From Deltaproteobacteria bacterium (GTDB lineage Bacteria; Desulfobacterota; Desulfarculia; Adiutricales; Adiutricaceae), in assembly GCA_031257955.1 (NCBI GenBank), contig JAIRNQ010000030.1:1-6190 (forward strand): a stretch of DNA of 6,190 bases, read 5' to 3'. The notes under the pieces were generated by a model, which made no database searches, was not told where the DNA came from, and saw only the letters and a program-made list of their open reading frames with translations. This document shows positions 5,946-6,190 of this stretch, one piece after another (position 1 is the first letter of the stretch; each line of letters opens with the position of its first letter). Position numbers and translations under genes: made by a program.

Positions 5946-6190
5946 AAAACGTGCCGCTTAAGAAATTTAAAAAAATAACAGCGCTAAAGTCTACTCCAAT
6001 AATTCCAACGAACCAAAACCTGACTTCCAAGCCTACCCGAAGCCAATCAAAAACCCCCACGGAACCGGTAAGTTCAATGGGGGTAAAGGGGGGCGGTTGG
6101 CCGGACCTGTCGGCCAGTGGGTACCGTCGGTATCCTTCGGGGCCATGGGATTGGCCAACACGGCCTAAAGGTCCGAAATTACCCTAACGG
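5946..6190. other. Tail of the window without an identifiable gene
   Basis: A plus-strand frame runs from GTG 5951 to TAA 6187 (78 codons) with AAGGG 7 bases before the GTG. Its product is Lys/Thr-rich and then Pro/Gly-rich and looks like nothing known. The opposite strand is open from about 6186 to a TGA at 5910-5908 and encodes a hydrophobic C-terminal stretch, but it has no good start. I cannot decide whether either is translated. Base composition returns from AT-rich to GC-rich at about 6055. Confidence 0.35.

Overview
The window is bacterial chromosomal DNA. Its core is a two-gene DNA-repair operon on the minus strand, uvrB (5194-3194) followed by recJ (3186-1495). Transposon-derived DNA lies beyond its downstream end. 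Coding DNA is fairly GC-rich, with a marked preference for GGCC-containing words. Two stretches, about 1231-1385 and 5747-5945, are strikingly AT-rich by comparison. Both repair proteins are full length and look ordinary. Their general look would fit a Desulfobacterota / deltaproteobacterial type of organism, but that is an impression and I cannot place the taxon from sequence alone.

Layout from left to right. 1-387 is the plus-strand 5' portion of an IS1-type transposase whose start lies outside the window. It is cut off just after its first catalytic acidic residue. 388-801 is noncoding or degraded DNA with two small inverted repeats. 802-1230 (minus) is an apparently intact IS200/IS605-family Y1 transposase (tnpA) with HUH motif, catalytic Tyr and downstream Gln. 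No tnpB is visible beside it. 1231-1494 holds the tnpA ribosome binding site, an AT-rich upstream region with inverted repeats, and two strong GC hairpins just past the recJ stop. 1495-3186 is recJ and 3194-5194 is uvrB, with 7 bases between them.

Upstream of uvrB is about 490 nt with no convincing gene. It is rich in G and C tracts and contains a perfect 7+1+7 dyad. It starts at a near-consensus sigma70 promoter reading toward uvrB (TGGACA, 17-bp spacer, extended -10 TGCTATAAT). The operon therefore probably has a long untranslated leader. Beyond it lie an AT-rich island and a tail (5946-6190) where I cannot identify a gene.

UvrB is the damage-verifying helicase-like subunit of nucleotide excision repair, and RecJ is the 5'-to-3' single-strand exonuclease of recombination and mismatch repair. 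Co-transcription would supply incision and end-processing functions together. I see no tRNA, rRNA, CRISPR array or canonical LexA box. I did not find a convincing novel system. The items most worth a second look are the long structured uvrB leader, the solitary tnpA with undefined ends, and the AT-rich island.
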